64,000 bases of DNA from JAFGUB01 sp050305515 (GTDB lineage: Bacteria > Campylobacterota > Campylobacteria > Campylobacterales > Sulfurimonadaceae), in contig JBNLFL010000002.1 of the NCBI GenBank assembly GCA_050305515.1, forward strand, positions 1 to 64,000, in the 5' to 3' direction. The notes beneath the pieces were generated by a model. The model saw only the letters and a list, made by a program, of their open reading frames with translations, was not told the DNA's origin and ran no database searches. Of this stretch, positions 62,943 to 64,000 are shown piece by piece. The first letter of the stretch is position 1. Each line of letters opens with the position of its first letter. The translations under genes were made by a program, and so were the position numbers.

Positions 62943-63124
62943 AGGTGCATGTGACGCGGTGAATCTCCCAGCCGTAAGACGCCGCAGGAGGCTGTAGGAA
63001 AGAGTGAGTAGAGGAGGAAACTCTATTCGAAAACCTAAGCCTGCCATCTAAGCTTCTGCGTCCGGACTGCTATGCAAGGGAAATGGGAGTCCTTGCCATG
63101 CGCTCATACTCTCCAGCCTTTTTT
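62943..63124 (+). ncRNA. Predicted rod-shaped structured RNA, 6S-like in outline
   Basis: No reading frame of note. Complementary segments nest in order: GGTGCATG (62944) with CATGCGCT (63101), CTCCCA (62965) with TGGGAG (63084), ACGC with GCGT, GGCT..AGG with CCT..GCC, and the tip TAGAG/CTCTA. They form one long interrupted hairpin of about 165 nt with a large asymmetric internal loop in the middle, which is the general shape of 6S RNA. A six-T run ends at 63124. The identity as 6S rests on shape only; it is not SRP RNA, RNase P RNA, tmRNA or a cobalamin riboswitch by the motifs I know. It is not an anti-repeat of the CRISPR array. Confidence 0.45.
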
Positions 63125-63197
63125 CCAAAGTAGTAATATCTTCTATTTTTCTAAAGCTAGCAATAGATACCGGGCTAACGGTAGCTGTGGCTTTAAT

Positions 63198-64000
63198 GTT
63201 TTAAGACCCCTGAAAACCCCTTTGCGTTAAAATTGAAGTCGTTGTTGATGCAACACTCACTGGGTTTTAAGACCCCTGCAAACCCCTTTGCGTTAAAATT
63301 TTCTTCGGCTCGAGGACCCCCGCTTCTGAGTTTTAAGACCCCTGCAAACCCCTTTGCGTTAAAATCTGCGCAGACACCTCTCCGAGCTTGATGCCGTTTT
63401 AAGACCCCTGCAAACCCCTTTGCGTTAAAATATCGCCACTGTCGTGAGTGAAGAGGAGGCGTTTTAAGACCCCTGCAAACCCCTTTGCGTTAAAATTTGC
63501 CTCTGTGGAAAGATAGAGTGACCCGTGTTTTAAGACCCCTGCAAACCCCTTTGCGTTAAAATCATCGATTGCGTCATCAACAACTTTCACGAGTTTTAAG
63601 ACCCCTGCAAACCCCTTTGCGTTAAAATGAAACCACTCGTATTTGTGATTTGGCTTTAGTTTTAAGACCCCTGCAAACCCCTTTGCGTTAAAATTCTTTC
63701 TAACCTTTTTACTTTTGCTGTCAGGTTTTAAGACCCCTGCAAACCCCATTGCTTTAAAATCATCAAAAAACGTCTCAAAAAAGATCAACGAGTTTTAAGA
63801 CCCCTGCAAACCCCATTGCGTTAAAATCAAGACTCAGAAACGCACCAATGCTTTACAGTTTTAAGACCCCTGCAAACCCCATTGCGTTAAAATGCCCCTG
63901 AGAGTCACGAAGAATTTTAAGAAGTTTTAAGACCCCTGCAAACCCCATTGCGTTAAAATGATCTTTTCAAGCAGCCCTATCGCAGATCCGTTTTAAGACC
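63198..64000 (+). CRISPR. CRISPR array, type II-like 36-bp repeat, at least 13 repeats, truncated by window end
   Basis: Repeats start at 63198, 63264, 63330, 63396, 63461, 63527, 63593, 63659, 63725, 63792, 63858, 63924 and 63990 (the last cut after 11 bases), with 12 spacers of 29-31 bases. The repeat begins GTTTTAAGACCCCTGC and ends GCGTTAAAAT, the end pattern of type II (Campylobacter-like II-C) repeats. The first copy has A for C at position 16. Repeats 9-12 have ATT for TTT after the second CCCC, and repeat 9 has a further change near its end (GCTTTAAAAT). Each repeat ends TTAAAAT, a possible -10 box for separate crRNA promoters. cas genes must lie beyond 64000. Confidence 0.97.

Noticed and set aside
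62943..63110. Cobalamin riboswitch or type II tracrRNA
   Set aside because: Some GGTGAAT and GGGAA strings look riboswitch-like but are in the wrong order with no downstream target gene, and there is no anti-repeat complementary to the CRISPR repeat.
63399..63788. Open frame of 129 codons on the minus strand
   Set aside because: It is the CRISPR repeat read in frame (repeated FNAKGFAGVLK units); not a protein.

Overview
The window looks like chromosome of a sulfur-metabolising Campylobacterota (Epsilonproteobacteria; Sulfuricurvum/Sulfurimonas/Nitratifractor-like). This rests on two different sulfide:quinone oxidoreductase-type flavoproteins, a PsrABC-type polysulfide/thiosulfate reductase operon, a hemN-glpC-like pair, c-type cytochromes, a type II-style CRISPR repeat beginning GTTTTA and ending TAAAAT, and a Helicobacter-like Fur-family box. 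The genus is an inference; no rRNA is present.

Layout. 1-4.8 kb is AT-rich accessory DNA: a secreted metzincin-like protease, a seven-repeat propeller protein with a sorting-tail-like C terminus, a Fic protein and an orphan membrane-anchored protein. 4.85-9.0 kb is a mobilisation module (two small DNA-binding proteins, MobC-like protein, MOBP-type relaxase, VirD4-like coupling protein, membrane J-domain protein) that stops beside tRNA-Glu and tRNA-Lys. 9.4-21.6 kb carries two paralogous Bat (VWA/TPR/BatD) loci around a di-haem cytochrome c peroxidase and a PDC-sensor membrane protein; only the second locus has MoxR and DUF58. 21.6-29.6 kb is housekeeping (patatin-like lipase, TyrA, BamA, a lipoprotein, PepN). 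29.7-43.1 kb is the sulfur/respiration block: SQR with a 53-aa partner, a degenerate peptide-deformylase/membrane fusion, a second TAT-exported SQR-like protein, a hybrid histidine kinase, the psr operon with two extra haem proteins, and a response regulator. 43.3-51.4 kb holds hemN, an Fe-S protein, lgt, a GH17-GT2 glucan synthase and a SagB-like protein. 51.5-60 kb holds an AsmA-like protein with a small lipoprotein, two signalling proteins and a DASS transporter. The right end has grpE-dnaK, a predicted rod-shaped RNA and a CRISPR array cut by the window edge.

The most unusual signal is the perfect 10-bp palindrome TTACATGTAA. I count 19 exact copies plus about five one-mismatch copies, against about 0.06 expected. 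All lie right of 9.4 kb, inside genes and between them, and often read Leu-His-Val. Two copies form a 26-bp inverted repeat between convergent genes. Its absence from 1-9.4 kb agrees with that part being acquired DNA.
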